Assembly (NCBI GenBank): GCA_000711775.1
Contig: ARYC01017081.1
Location: 1-64,000 of the forward strand
Source of the DNA: Oxytricha trifallax
Taxonomy: Eukaryota > Ciliophora > Spirotrichea > Sporadotrichida > Oxytrichidae
Direction of reading: 5' to 3'
DNA length: 64,000 nt
Below the pieces are notes generated by a model. It searched no databases and had not been told where the DNA came from. It was given only the letters and a program-made list of their open reading frames with translations. A program made the position numbers and the translations under genes. Each line of letters starts with the position of its first letter. The stretch's first letter is position 1. This document shows positions 1 to 10,794 of this stretch, piece after piece.

Positions 1-1012
1 ATTTTAAAAACGAAAAACGAAGATTACCCTTTGCCCTTTAATACCTAATAGCTTATTCTATTCAGTTGGCAAATTGTCCAAATTTCTAGTCATTCAAAAC
101 TTTACAAATTTTATGTTACTGGGTGGTTTGTTCAACACTTTTAGAAATCAAAGACATATCTGAGTAGCTTCTATAACTTTTGAATTCGCCGTGCTTGGTA
201 TATATTTTTAAACGAAAAACGAAGATTACCCTTTGCCCTTTAATACCTAATAGCTTATTCTATTCAGTTGGCAAATTGTCCAAATTTCTAGTCATTCAAA
301 ATTTACAAATCTTTTGTTACTGGATGGTTGGTTCAACACTTTTAGAAATCAAAGACAAATCTGAGAAGCTTCTATAACTTTTGAATTCGCCGTGCTTGGT
401 ATATATTTCAAAAACGAAAAACGAAGATTACTCTTTGCCCTTTAATACCTAATAGCTTATTCTATTCAGTTGGATAATTGTCCAAATTTCTAGTCATTCA
501 AAACTTTACAAATTTTATGTTACTGGGTGGTTTGTTCAACACTTTTAGAAATCAAAGACATATCTGAGTAGCTTCTATAACTTTTGAATTCGCCGTGCTT
601 GGTATATATTTTAAAAACGAAAAACGAAGATTACCATTTGCCCTTTAATACCTAATAGCTTATTCTATTTAGCTAGCAAATTGTCCAAATTTCTAGTCAT
701 TCAAAACTTTACAAATTTTATCTTACTGGGTGGTTGGTTCAACACATTTAGAAATCAAAGACAAATCTGAGAAGCTTCTATAACTTTTGAATTCGCCGTG
801 CTTGGTATTTTAAAAACGAAAAACGAAGATTACCCTTTGCCCTTTAATACCTAATAACTTATTCTTTTCAGTTGACAAAATGTCCAAATTTCTAGTCATT
901 CAAAACTTTACAAATTTTTTGTTACTGGGTGGTTGGTTCAACACTTTTAGAAATCAAAGACAAATCTGAGAAGCTTCTATAACTTTTGAATTCGCCGTGC
1001 TTGTATATATTT
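1..1012. repeat. ~202-bp tandem satellite, five units
   Basis: The landmark CGAAAAACGAAGATTACC recurs at about 11, 213, 415, 618 and 817, giving spacings of 202, 202, 203 and 199 bp. Units differ by a few substitutions and 1-3 bp indels. Each ends near GAATTCGCCGTGCTTG. The array runs off the left edge of the window, and its last unit is cut short where the inverted end of the next element begins. No coding potential is visible. It resembles germline-limited satellites known from hypotrich micronuclei; that assignment is inference. Confidence 0.93.
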
Positions 1013-1626
1013 TCAAAATTGAAGAAAAATATGTAAATTAATAAAACTAATTAACTCTATTAAAATATTTTAAATGGAATAAATAAATGAAGTGCAAACT
1101 AATTTTGCTTAGTTAATTTGCTTGTTAAGATTTAGGCAAAAGGTTTATACCAAACATTGTAAAGTATTTGCGACTATTAAATAAATTTCTTAGTCATTGT
1201 AAATTTCATAAAAGCTAATAACTAAAGTCTTGTAAAACTTATAAAGCAATAATATCAAAACAAAAAAGCATGGGAAAAATAGTATTTAATTATCACAAGA
1301 ACAACTTAGCTATATACTTTCACAATAAACCCTTAATGACTAAATGTCATTATTAATTTCATAATGAGCTTAGCTTTTTCAAAGATAATTTCCCGAGGTT
1401 AAAATTTCTGAATCCAGCTTTTACTAATTATTTAAATAAAATGGAATAAAATACAAAGTCACTAAAACAGATTACAATATTACTGAACATAAAAAGTAAT
1501 AAATAAAAATAGATTTAGTACGAATTTTTACTTAATTAAGCAAAATAATAGAAAATGGAGACAATAATGTTTAATTAGATGAGAAAATTTTAAACATCAT
1601 TCAATGACTTATAAATCATGAGCTCA

Positions 1627-2101
1627 TAAATATAGTAATCAGAGTTTGTTAAAAGGCGGAGTTAATATAGACACCTTAGCAGCAGCTGTTGTAATTAGTT
1701 CAAAATATGGATTGGAATGCTTAAGAATAAAACCAAAGTCTATTAAAACTGATGATTTACTTTAAGTACTGCAAGATTTGGAAATAAGATATAAGAAATA
1801 AAATCTAAACATATTCCTTGACAAACTTAGAGCTCATCATTCAAAAATAGTAAAGCAATATGCTGAATAAAATGGATGGACCTTATTGTTTAATGCCCCA
1901 TACTCTTCAAAATACAACTGTATAGAAAACATTTGTTCAAGAATCAAAAAGAATTACAAGAAAGCTTTAATAAAACTTTAATTTAAGCTATCAAACAAAA
2001 AAAACTTGCAAATAGTGTAAGATGCAATTTAAAATATTGACATAAATGATTGTGTCAACAGTGAAAAGTATTGTTTTAATTAAATTAAAATGTTAATTTG
2101 A
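1627..2101 (+). pseudogene. C-terminal part of a TBE-like (IS630/Tc1) DDE transposase
   Basis: With TAA/TAG read as Gln, one frame runs to a TGA at 2099-2101. It contains FLDKLRAHH (second catalytic Asp) and NAPYSSKYNCIENICS (final Glu), spaced as in IS630/Tc1-mariner transposases. The segment ISSKYGLECLRIKPKSIK aligns with ISEDSGLESYVIHPRSIK of the complete TBE transposase in this window. The N-terminal half with the first catalytic Asp is not readable upstream, where an in-frame TGA and AT-rich sequence intervene. I treat it as a broken gene, though unrecognised introns could hide part of it. Confidence 0.7.
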
Positions 2102-2823
2102 GTTTAATTTCTAAATTTTGAATTAACATAAATTTAAAATTTATTTAAGTCTTAATTAAATCAATAAAGTTAAAGTCTTTCCCAGGAGGACTCTTCATAA
2201 TAGCATTTTCTTCTCTGAAGGACATATTTGATTATGTCTACTAAAATTAACTTCCTTATTTTTGTTCTTCTTCATACCCTGATATTTCATATCTCTTTCT
2301 TTTCTTTGGTTATTTTCTACCTAATGATTTCTACTTAAGTAAAGAAAGAGCCTTTCCATTTCGTTCTATAAAGACATAAATATTTATGCATACTTACTTG
2401 AGAAATGTGGAATGGATTAAATCTCTTTAAGGAAATCCTAACTTATCTCAATGGTCTCCCCTATTTATTAATCGTCTGTTGGTTAATTTCTTTAAGTTTG
2501 CTATGACATAACTATTTATGTCAAACATTCATTTTTGAGAGTCCCTAAGACTCCATAAAAAAAGTGCTTATCAGGGTGGTCCTTTGGACCATCAAATACT
2601 CCAAGGTATCTATTGACAACTTCATCATCCTTAACATAATTAAATATGCTCAGGACTCCTAATTCAGGATAATTAGGTATGTTCACATAAATTACATCAG
2701 CTGATTTTAAAAGCTCTTTTCTTGAGGCTAACACATCTTTGATGAATCTCATGCTTGTTTTCTTATAACTAGGCAAGTGATAACTAACTATATGTGTAAA
2801 GACATAAATATTTACGTGAATAC
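2060..2823 (-). pseudogene. TBE 22-kDa-protein-like gene
   Basis: The core at 2516-2776 includes VNIPNYPELGVLSIFNYVKD and FFYGVLGTLKNE. These match IDIPNYPEISVTNLYEDAMK and FFFGVLGTLRES in the complete TBE's 22-kDa-type gene. Downstream, a Lys/Gln-rich stretch (GRKQPKKRKRYEISGYEE) continues on the minus strand after a probable 32-bp intron (2366-2397, GTAAGT...TATAG). A second GT...AG insert at 2788-2823 precedes the core. The biochemical role of this protein in TBEs is not known to me. Integrity of the whole frame is uncertain. Confidence 0.65.
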
Positions 2824-3204
2824 TTAAGGTGATTGTACCAGTCAGATTTGGTGTTCAGGCTTCCATCTAATATGTTCGTAATATTTCCCTATAGTCCCTC
2901 ACGATTTTAATTCATGTTCATTCTATTTAATAAGTATTAACTAAAGCTAACTAACTAATTAATAGGTAATAATAAGTTTAAATTGTATTGGGTTAATTAT
3001 GTTTGTTGACTTAAATAAAAAATTTCTATTGGTTAATTTTAGTCAGCTTACATAAATAAATTCTAGAATAATTAAGCCTAATTTCTTAGGATTCTAAACT
3101 ATAGAGCTTATTCTCAATTAAGTTGATTAAATAGGTTCAGGCGTTAACCCAAAAATTTAAGTAAATATGACATAAATAAAAATATTAATAAATTACTAAA
3201 ACTT

Positions 3205-3320
3205 ACCAAGACGCATCCTGACATTATTACTGGCGCCAACTGACACTGCTATATTAATCTTTTATAAACCTCTTTGGCGCATTCTGACATTTTCTTTGCC
3301 GCCAACTGACATAACTAAAA
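3205..3320. repeat. Short tandem duplication upstream of the kinase-like gene
   Basis: Two copies of a ~70-bp unit contain GGCGC, CTGACATT and GCCAACTGACA in the same order (about 3211-3254 and 3278-3315). They lie in the spacer between the divergent 22-kDa-like and kinase-like genes. In the complete TBE the same spacer also carries short repeats of a different sequence, so a promoter or protein-binding role is plausible but unproven. Confidence 0.6.
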
Positions 3321-3436
3321 AAAATATCATGTTGACATAATTATACTTTACAAAATTTTATTTGTTCTTAACTTTTGCGGACATGAATAATTTTTATATT
3401 AACTTAATTTAATTAACATAATTTTAAGTATTAAAT

Positions 3437-4878
3437 ATGAGGAAAAACTAATCTTCTCTTTCCTCAAACATTGATTCAAGTGATGAATCTTAAGTTAAGG
3501 ATGAGGTGGAATCCAATTAAACTGCATCAGATAATTGTGAAGCTCAGCTTGAAGATTCATAAACAATGGTTACCAAAAAGGATTAGAGATACTAACTATT
3601 TTATATAAGATGGTAGGCTTGAAGAAGCTCAAGAGCGAGCAATAAATCAAAACAGCCTAAGAATTTATATGAGTGCCTTTTATGCAAGTAGATATACACA
3701 GGTGTTGAATTGAAAAGACACAAAAAACCCATAATAGAAATGATGGGAAATTTATATAACTTAAAAAGGGAGGGGTTTATTAATGCTAAGTTTGCAGTTC
3801 AATTAAGCAGTAAAAGATCTACAAGTCTAAGTTTTTGCTATTATTCCATTTGGGTTCTCATGATTAAAATGCTCTTTCTTAGGCTGGTTACCCAAAAATA
3901 GTAAGATATAAAATGTTAAGTCTTTTAGGTCATGAAGTAAATAGAGAAACTATGCAAAAGACACCTAACTCTAAAAACATTTTAAATGAAAGAGAGTCTG
4001 AATTTGCCCATTCTTAATTAAGTGAATAATCTCAAAAGTTATCTAGCAAATTTATGCAACAAAATGAAGACTCTAGTGTTTAGTATATTGACACAATTAA
4101 GGCAACTCCAAAGCAAATTATTGAAACAATTTACGAAAATGCAAAATTAAGTTTTGCAGTAAACCTGAGCCCTTTCATTAAAAATGAAGTTAAAATGATC
4201 CTAGAATAATCAAGTCAGTAGTAAATACTTACCCACAATGAAGCAAAATTCAATTAAGTAAAAGGTAGACAAACAGACTTCAGCTTTCAAGAATTAAACT
4301 AAAATTTTAACTTAGTATAAGAGCTATGGAATGAGCTCAAGATTTTGTCTTATATAAATTAAATTGAAGTTAAAATAGGCTAGGATTAGCTTTTAGCAAT
4401 TTCATATAATAACGAAGCATTAAAACTAAAAAGGATTAATTGGAAGTGCTCTCTAGGGTAGTAAATTTGTCAATAAGGCAAAGAATAAAATTTAGATCTT
4501 CTTATTCATGTAATAGGCGCTGTAGAGTAGCTACATTCAGTAGGTATTATTCATAGGTATTTATCACCCAAAACTATAAAAATTAAAGATGTTGATGACT
4601 TAGAAGTTTTCTTAACAAATTACAAATACTCGACTTTTCAGAATGCTAACCTTTATGCATCTTCTATGCCTGTCACAATATACTAAGATTAAACAAATAA
4701 CGATGAGGTTGAAAATGGGGACGTTAGATAAGATGTATTTTCTCTTATAATTATACTCATTGAAATTCTTGTTGGTAAAAGGTTTAATCAAATTAAAAAA
4801 TCATGCAAAATGTACTAGAAATTATTGATTAGGTTCGTCAAGATAAGTTGCTACCTAAAAGTTAAAGGTTTATATTGA
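3437..4878 (+). pseudogene. TBE 57-kDa-like zinc-finger/kinase-like gene, degenerate
   Basis: The frame starts at ATG 3437 (MRKNQSSLSS). After a disruption it shows one half C2H2 finger, YECLLCKQIYTGVELKRH, lacking the second His. It then runs as a long Gln-rich stretch to a kinase-like block: LLIHVIGAVEQLHSVGIIHR followed by YLSPKTIKI in place of HRDLKPENV, so the catalytic Asp is absent. The complete TBE copy has two full fingers and an HRDLKPEN loop. At least two frame breaks are visible. It is either a pseudogene or a fast-evolving pseudokinase. Confidence 0.6.
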
Positions 4879-5155
4879 AATTTATTTCAAAAAATTTTGG
4901 AGATCTTCCTACTCTATAGGAGTTAAAACAATAAGTATTAATATTAATTTAGGTCTGACATCTTAATTAGTTTTATTAATTTACATATTTTTCTTCAATT
5001 TTGATAATTTTATTTTTAATTGATATTTTTATTTACAAGATATATTATTTATGACTCCTCTACATTTTTATACTTAGCAATTCATATCTAATTGAAGATA
5101 ATAATGGATACTTAAAAATACTAATAAATAATTTAACTTTAAATCTCTTTACTAA

Positions 5156-6308
5156 ATGGAATCAAACTTCCCTTCAGCAACTAAATACGACGTTATCATT
5201 GTGGGTCTAGGGTGCGTTGGAATTTCAGCAGCTTACTATCTAAGCAAAATGGGCTTGAAAGTACTAGGAATTGAAAAATATGGAGAGCCAGGTTCAATTG
5301 GTACATCTTCCTATGGATTCACAAGGATTTGGAGACTTTCTCATTACGAACAAAACTTTACAGATATGCAAGCTGAAGCTTTAGAAATCTGGAGAGAAAT
5401 TGAATAAAAAAGTGGACAAGAACTTCTTCGTAAAACTGGCATGTTCTGGGCTGCTCCTTATAATAGTGATGTTTATAAGTTTGTTACAAGCCAAGAAGAG
5501 GGAGGTGAAAAGATGAACAATTAAGAACTCAAAGCAAGATACCCTGCTTTATCTGGATTAAGCGAAAACATGCATGGATTCTTCTCAAAAGAAGCTGGAA
5601 TAGTTAGAGTTTAAGAAGCTTTATAAGCAGCTAAGAAATTAGCTATCAAACAAGGAGCTACTTTGATAATATATTAATGTATTGAATTTATAATTAATTA
5701 AAAGTAGAGATCTGTAATGAAAATTTTCTTCTTAAACTTTATTTTAAAAAGTTTGATATTTAACACTGAAGTTAAAAGTGTTGATAAAAAGAATGGTATA
5801 GTAACTTTGGAAAATGGCTAGTAATTTAATGGTAACAACATTGTTTTATCTTGTGGTTCTTTCACAGATAAGTTTTATTAAAAAGGAGAATATTCTATGA
5901 TTAAAGACCCTTAAGAAACCTATGTTTTCAGTCTTAAAATTACTTTCTAAATAAAAAAACTAAAAATTTCTTTAATTTTATTTAAGTGACAATAGTGGAT
6001 TCCCACCCACTTTTATTATTCTTGGTGAACCCTCTTTTAACGGTCATGAAATGTATGGATTATATGATGGTCCAAATCACGAGCTTTACAAGATAGGTTA
6101 TGAAGCTGGAACCAAAGACAACACCTATTCTTTGCAAATTCTCAGAAAGCTATTCCCAACAAAATACAACAAGATCATTTACACCTAGCCTTGCAGTTAC
6201 GCTCACACTGATGATAATGATTTCATTTTTGAGAGAAAAGATAATATCATTTATGCTTTTGGACTTGGTGGAAGAGGATTCATTTCAAATTCAAATTCAA
6301 TGTGAAAT
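5156..6308 (+). CDS. Sarcosine-oxidase-family FAD oxidoreductase, truncated copy
   Basis: The protein starts MESNFPSATKYDVIIVGLGC, with a classic N-terminal FAD-binding GLGCVG motif, then RIWRLSHYEQNF and FKxxxG-type segments of the monomeric sarcosine oxidase/pipecolate oxidase (DAO) family. These enzymes oxidise N-methyl or cyclic amino acids with release of H2O2. The Cys in TQPCSYAHTDDNDFIFE matches the position used for covalent FAD attachment in the family. Two IESs (5662-5751 and 5929-5983) must be removed to keep the frame. The frame ends at TGA soon after FGLGGRGF. Its tandem neighbour continues another ~35 residues to a PTS1-like tail. This copy is therefore C-terminally truncated, or its last segment lies elsewhere. 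Confidence 0.85.
5662..5751 (+). other. IES, 90 bp, pointer TTTGATA
   Basis: TTTGATA at 5662-5668 and 5752-5758 brackets AT-rich sequence with no homology to the enzyme. Joining the copies gives GATLIFNTEVKSV, which restores the family's frame. Confidence 0.88.
5929..5983 (+). other. IES, 55 bp, pointer AGT
   Basis: AGT at 5929-5931 and 5984-5986. Removal joins TYVF to SDNSGFPPTF in frame. No GT-AG intron border gives the right phase. Confidence 0.75.
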
Positions 6309-6438
6309 GTTAAAAGTGTAAAGTATAACATTAATATACGAAATCTTAACTAAAATCTTCAAATATCCTTAATAAGAATTTACTATAATTATCATTAGCA
6401 TTCATTCTTAGCATACTTAGATTAAAGTTTATTCAAAA

Positions 6439-7660
6439 ATGGAATCGAGACCAATCGTTGAATGTGATGTTATCATCGTAGGACTTGGCTGCTTTGGCTT
6501 GGGAGCTGCTTACTACATGTCCAAAAAGGGACTCAAGGTCATTGGGTTTGACAAAGCTCATAAGCCTGGTGCCATCGGTTCTGGCTCAGTTGGCCATGGC
6601 AGAATATGGCGCTATAATTTCATAAGGAAAATCTATTTAACTTTTATATTAATACCTCCATTGTGAGGAGAGATACTTCTAGATGCAAAAAGAATCTGAA
6701 GAAATATTTAGAGAGATAGAATAGAAAACAGGGACTGAGTTACTACATCCAGGTGGTCTCCTCTATATTAAGAAAATTGGGCATCCTGATTTGAATACTT
6801 TTGACTAATATGGTAAAAGAATGTCTGCTGCAGAGATCAATCAGAAATATCCAGGATTGGTAGTACCTGATTACCTCGAGGGAGTTTTTGCCCATGATGC
6901 AGGTGTAGTAAGAGTTAAAGAGGCACTCACTTTGTTCAAAGATCAGTCTGTGAATCAAGGAGCTGATCTGAGGTAAACTCAAAATTTATTTCATTTATTT
7001 AAGGGTTTAATTATCACTTCAGATTTACGATAATATGGTAGCACATATTGACCATTAGAACAGCATTGTCACTCTTGAAAATGGTGATAAATTTAAGGCT
7101 AAAAGTATTGTCGTCACTTGTGGTGCCACGACAGATCAATTTTACATGGAAAAAAATCAATTCAATGCAAGGAAATAGCTCATTCATTGCTACTACTTAA
7201 ATGAAAACTAGGGACTTCCTACTGCCTTTCTGATGGAAGATCTAGAAGAATCTAATGGAATTATTGTTTTTGGCACATTAGACGGGGAAAACTTCTCAAC
7301 ATACAAAGTGGGAAACGAGTGCGATGATATAGACCCACATTTAATGCTAAAGATTATGAAGAAAATTATGCCATCTAAAATTAAGAACATTGATCATGTG
7401 CAAACATGCTTCTACTCTATGAGTCATGACGACGAATTTATCTTTGAGAGATAAGGAAATACTGTGTTTGGTTTTGGCTGCAATGGAAGAGGATTCAAGC
7501 ATATGCCCTATCATGGCAAGAGAATTTACAACCTAGTTGTAGGCAATTATAAGTTAATTTTTATAAATAATAATGAATAAATTATTTATAGAAAGAAGCA
7601 GACAAGTATAAGATTTCTACTTATGCTAAGGCAATTGTAGAGCCAGTTGCAAAATTATGA
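6439..7660 (+). CDS. Sarcosine/pipecolate-oxidase-like flavoenzyme with PTS1-like tail
   Basis: Start MESRPIVECDVIIVGLGCFG, with the FAD GxGxxG motif at residues ~15-20. It continues through KYPGLVVPDYLEGVFAHDAG and IVVTCGATTDQFY. QTCFYSMSHDDEFIFE carries the Cys at the covalent-flavin position, followed by FGFGCNGRGFKHMP. It is a full-length member of the monomeric sarcosine oxidase family (about 385 residues after excisions). The last three residues are AKL, which fits a peroxisomal targeting signal, matching the usual home of H2O2-producing oxidases. It is a tandem paralogue of the gene at 5156. Inserts at 6613-6646, 6973-7003 and 7545-7579 must be removed. Substrate is unknown. Confidence 0.9.
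6613..6646 (+). other. Probable IES, 34 bp, pointer TAT
   Basis: In-phase TAT at 6613-6615 and 6647-6649. Removal joins GRIWR to YQYLHCEERYFQMQ. The pointer is short, so the exact border is less certain. Confidence 0.55.
6973..7003 (+). other. 31-bp intron or IES
   Basis: GTAAAC...TTTAAG fits a small intron. The flanks also form a direct repeat AGG, and either process yields the same join, ADLRVQLSLQIYDN. Confidence 0.75.
7545..7579 (+). other. IES, 35 bp, pointer AATTAT
   Basis: AATTAT at 7545-7550 and 7580-7585. Removal gives LVVGNYLQKEADKYK and leads in frame to the AKL terminus. Confidence 0.82.
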
Positions 7661-7827
7661 TATTCTCAAAATAAGTAAATCTATAAAATGTTAATATCAA
7701 AAGTTAATTATATTTACCACATTTCTAAGCCATACATTACATCAGAATAAAAGAGTTTTTTGAGACTGCATAACAATAAGAAATAGTATAAATGAATTAA
7801 TTTTGATAATATTTATAAAGTAATGAC

Positions 7828-10016
7828 TCATTTTTTAATTATGAAATTCTAAAACTAAGTTTGAATATCTTAAAGATTCTCTACTATGATATTCCATTAA
7901 TCTAGATTTAATTCTATGCCACTCTTTAAAGGCTATTTCTTTCCATCCATACCATATAAAAATTTTAGAGTATAGAATTTATATATAGTAAATACAAATT
8001 TAAAACTCGGAGCATAACTTCTCATTTGAACTCGATATATTTAATAACTTGCCCTTTTAATTTATAAAAATTTTCTAATTGAAATCTATGTGAGATTATG
8101 ACTGGTAGACTCTGAAAATTTTCCTTATCTTAAATACCGCTTTTTAAGTCTAAGCCAAAGGCCTGGTTTGCTACCAATCGACTCTGTGATTGTAAACATG
8201 ATACCTTCCTCGTAGCTGTTTCTATCATAATCATTATACACTGCCTCACTTATTAGTCCTAATTATTAAGACTACTAATTAGTTGATGTATCAATAATGT
8301 CCTCTTTTTAATTTTGATTATCTCCAATATCATAAATTTGAAACTCCCAGTATTTAATCAATGAATCTTTAAGTTAAAATGAAATAATTTTGAAAGTTTA
8401 CACTAAAGATTCTCAATTGATTTTAGATAATCTATTTAAGTTAAATTAATCGAAATAATTGGGTATATAAATACTGTCTTAATTTTATCTATATTAATTA
8501 AGCATCTATAAAGTACATTCAGGCAATTTTTCAGTTTCTCTACTTAATGGATAATTTTTCTTCACTCATTATATAGATTCCTGCAACTTCGATTTGCATT
8601 TTACATCACGTCTTTTCGCATTGTTTTACTTAAATTTTTGCAATAATTTTGACTGTTTAAGAGTAGTTGGAAAGATATCATTGTTTTTGTTTCCTTGTTT
8701 GTTATTTGAGTTATCTAATATATTATAATATTATAAAAGGTATTAATTATTTTATCATTCTTTTTATAAAAAATACAATAATTAAATTATCAGCACTCGC
8801 ATATTAATCCTATTCTTCATCCGAATTAATAGTGTAGTCTTCTTCATTAATTAGTGATAAAGTAGTTTATTTCCCTTTTTAATACTCTTTTTGCCTTAAA
8901 TTAAATAATATTTATTATTTATATTATTCATGATAAATTCGATGGGAAAAATTACAAAGGAGTGAGACTTGTTTTCTATAACTTTTTACTCTTGTCTTTA
9001 TTTTTCTTCTTTGCTATTTAATTTCTTATTTTATTTGTAAAGTTTTCTTTAACTTTTTTGAAATCCTTAAATTTATTATGAGTTAACTTAGAGTTTAAAC
9101 TCATCTAGCTGCTCTCTAAATCATATTATAAGTTTATATCAAATTAATTAATATAAAGTACTTTTTTATAGAAAATATCAATTAAAGATAATATGTATTC
9201 TAATAAAAAAACATAAAAGCTAATGAAACGATAATTATAAGAAGAGAATAATAATATGAAGCTAGACTTTACATAAATTATACACATAAATCTTTGGTCT
9301 ATTAAATTGACTCTCATTTTAGAATGAATTTGTTGCAAAATATTTAAAAACTGTTACATTATAAAATTAAATGAATATAAATCACTGCTGATAAAGAACA
9401 TCTTCTATTGAGCTTCTTCATCAATAATTTGGCTTTGATTATCAACATTTTACAATTACATAAGTCCAAATGAAATTTCCTCTCTTTAATCAAGATCATT
9501 CATAAAACTCTTCTATTGCTAATTTATATTTTCATTTTAGCATCCTGATACACTTTCTATTAAATCTAGAGGTATTTATTGCAACATGTTGTTATGAAAG
9601 ATATAATGACTTTGAAAGTTATTCTATGAGGATAGATTACTTCCCTCATTATTTTCTACTTCAGTCAATATTATCTAGAAGTTTGACTTGTTTTATTCTT
9701 CTGCTGCGTTTTATATATCAAATTTATCTAAATTTTAGTCAATTTGATTGTTGGATAATATTGAATCTTTCAAAGATTCTGAATTACTTTATTATTGATT
9801 AACTGCCTGATTTATTAAAGATTCTTATTATTGTTAAGATAGAGGCTAATTTTAATCAACTTAATTATCGGACACTGCTTATTAGTTTTGGATTAATTGA
9901 ACTAAGTACTTAAATTGTTCCCAAATTGACTTTTCAATAAAAAATTACACATAAATAATAATTAATATTAATTCATAGGGGGGTAGGACATATTCAAAAT
10001 AGCATATAATATTCAT
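7828..10016 (-). CDS. Gln-rich protein with C-terminal PC4/SUB1-like domain
   Basis: Start MNIICYFEYVLPPYE, then a long Gln/Asn/Ser-rich region. The C-terminus reads VQMRSYAPSFKFVFTIYKFY, then DGKKQPLKSGIELNLDQW, which follows the PC4 coactivator pattern (basic strand, then PGKKGISLT-x-EQW). PC4/SUB1 proteins bind single-stranded DNA and act in transcription and repair; that role here is inferred. Clear IESs lie at 8716-8791, 8903-8939 and 9937-9975. Two in-frame TGAs, near 8580 and 8420, must fall in further inserts not resolved. The stop used is TGA at 7828-7830. It has the same layout as its minus-strand neighbour at 10795-13089. It ends 167 bp from the convergent oxidase gene. Confidence 0.75.
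8716..8791 (-). other. IES, 76 bp, pointer GATAA
   Basis: GATAA repeats (TTATC on the + strand at 8711 and 8787) in the same phase. Removal gives YASADNSNNKQGNK. Confidence 0.75.
8903..8939 (-). other. IES, 37 bp, pointer AATTTA
   Basis: AATTTA repeats (TAAATT on + at 8897 and 8934). Removal skips an in-frame TGA and gives FFPSNLRQKEYQKGK. Confidence 0.78.
9937..9975 (-). other. IES, 39 bp, pointer TGAA
   Basis: TGAA repeats (TTCA on + at 9933 and 9972). Removal joins the start peptide VLPPYE to KSIWEQFKYLVQ. The insert is in frame either way, so support is moderate. Confidence 0.65.
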
Positions 10017-10794
10017 TAAAGTGGAAGAATAAAAATATATATTTAAGCAAATTGAACTCCTATTATTAATTGTAATAATAATTGAATATTAATTAGATAT
10101 ATTTTTAGACTTATCTTATTTATAGAGCATTAAAAAAACATTTTTATTATGAAAAAAATAAGAAAGATTAAAACTCTTATAGAGACTTATAAATTATATA
10201 ATTATTCAATAAGCTAAAGCTAAAATATACAAAAAACATTATGTATTCAAGTATTAATTATGTATATAAAAGATCTTTAAACTGAATTATTTAAGAATTT
10301 TAATATAATTGAAATATTTTTATGAGGAAGTTAAAATTTGTTCGTGAAGTAATCCCTCTAATTTCACTATCGGGTAAGTTAGAATTAGCTAGCGAAGAAA
10401 AGTTATTAAGACTCATTTGTTAGTGCGGTATTTCAAAATTTAAATGTTTTAAAATAATTCAAAATTTGCACGACTTTAAAGTTGGTCACTAATTTCATAT
10501 ATAGTTGTGACAATTAGTTATATTTAATAGATAATTAAAAAATATTCCAAAAACTTTTCTCTAATATAAATAAATTTTTATTTCTTAGAGAATATATAAA
10601 TATAATATAACTTCTAGTAATTTATATAAAGAATAGTTAAATAATTGTCAATCTATGACATGCAATAATTTGATTCATATGATATAGTATTTCTAATATA
10701 TTAATGAATTGATTGATTGATTTGCTGAATAAATTTATGAAAATAAGAGTGAATTCAATTAGAAATAAAATCTTAAAATGGACACTAAATTCTG
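10017..10794. other. AT-rich spacer with one small open frame
   Basis: The spacer lies between the two PC4-domain genes. A + strand frame at 10322-10510 (62 codons with TAA/TAG sense) begins MRKLKFVREVIPLISLSGKL and ends at TGA. Its composition is less AT-rich than the surroundings, but it has no recognisable homology and no partner exon, so it is not called as a gene. Nothing else is seen. Confidence 0.4.

Larger units (their letters stand above)
1013..5004. mobile_element. Decayed TBE-like transposon with non-telomeric inverted ends
   Basis: A perfect 42-bp inverted repeat beginning TCAAAATTGAAGAAAAATAT lies at 1013-1054 and 4963-5004. Between the ends are a transposase fragment (+), a 22-kDa-like gene (-) and a zinc-finger/kinase-like gene (+). 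This is the same order and relative orientation as in the complete TBE at 58929-63039 when that element is flipped. No C4A4 repeat is present at either end. No clear target-site duplication was found. The ends are perfectly matched while the coding parts are broken, so the family appears to be a TBE cousin rather than TBE itself. Family membership rests on the two homologous proteins and shared architecture. Confidence 0.8.

Noticed and set aside
1-1012. CRISPR-like array
   Set aside because: Repeats are ~202 bp, directly contiguous and without unique spacers; this is a satellite in a eukaryotic genome.
9144-9338. Hydrophobic minus-strand frame that could be a small membrane protein
   Set aside because: It is continuous with the frame of the Gln-rich PC4-type gene and is more likely an in-frame insert or internal part of that gene than a separate gene.
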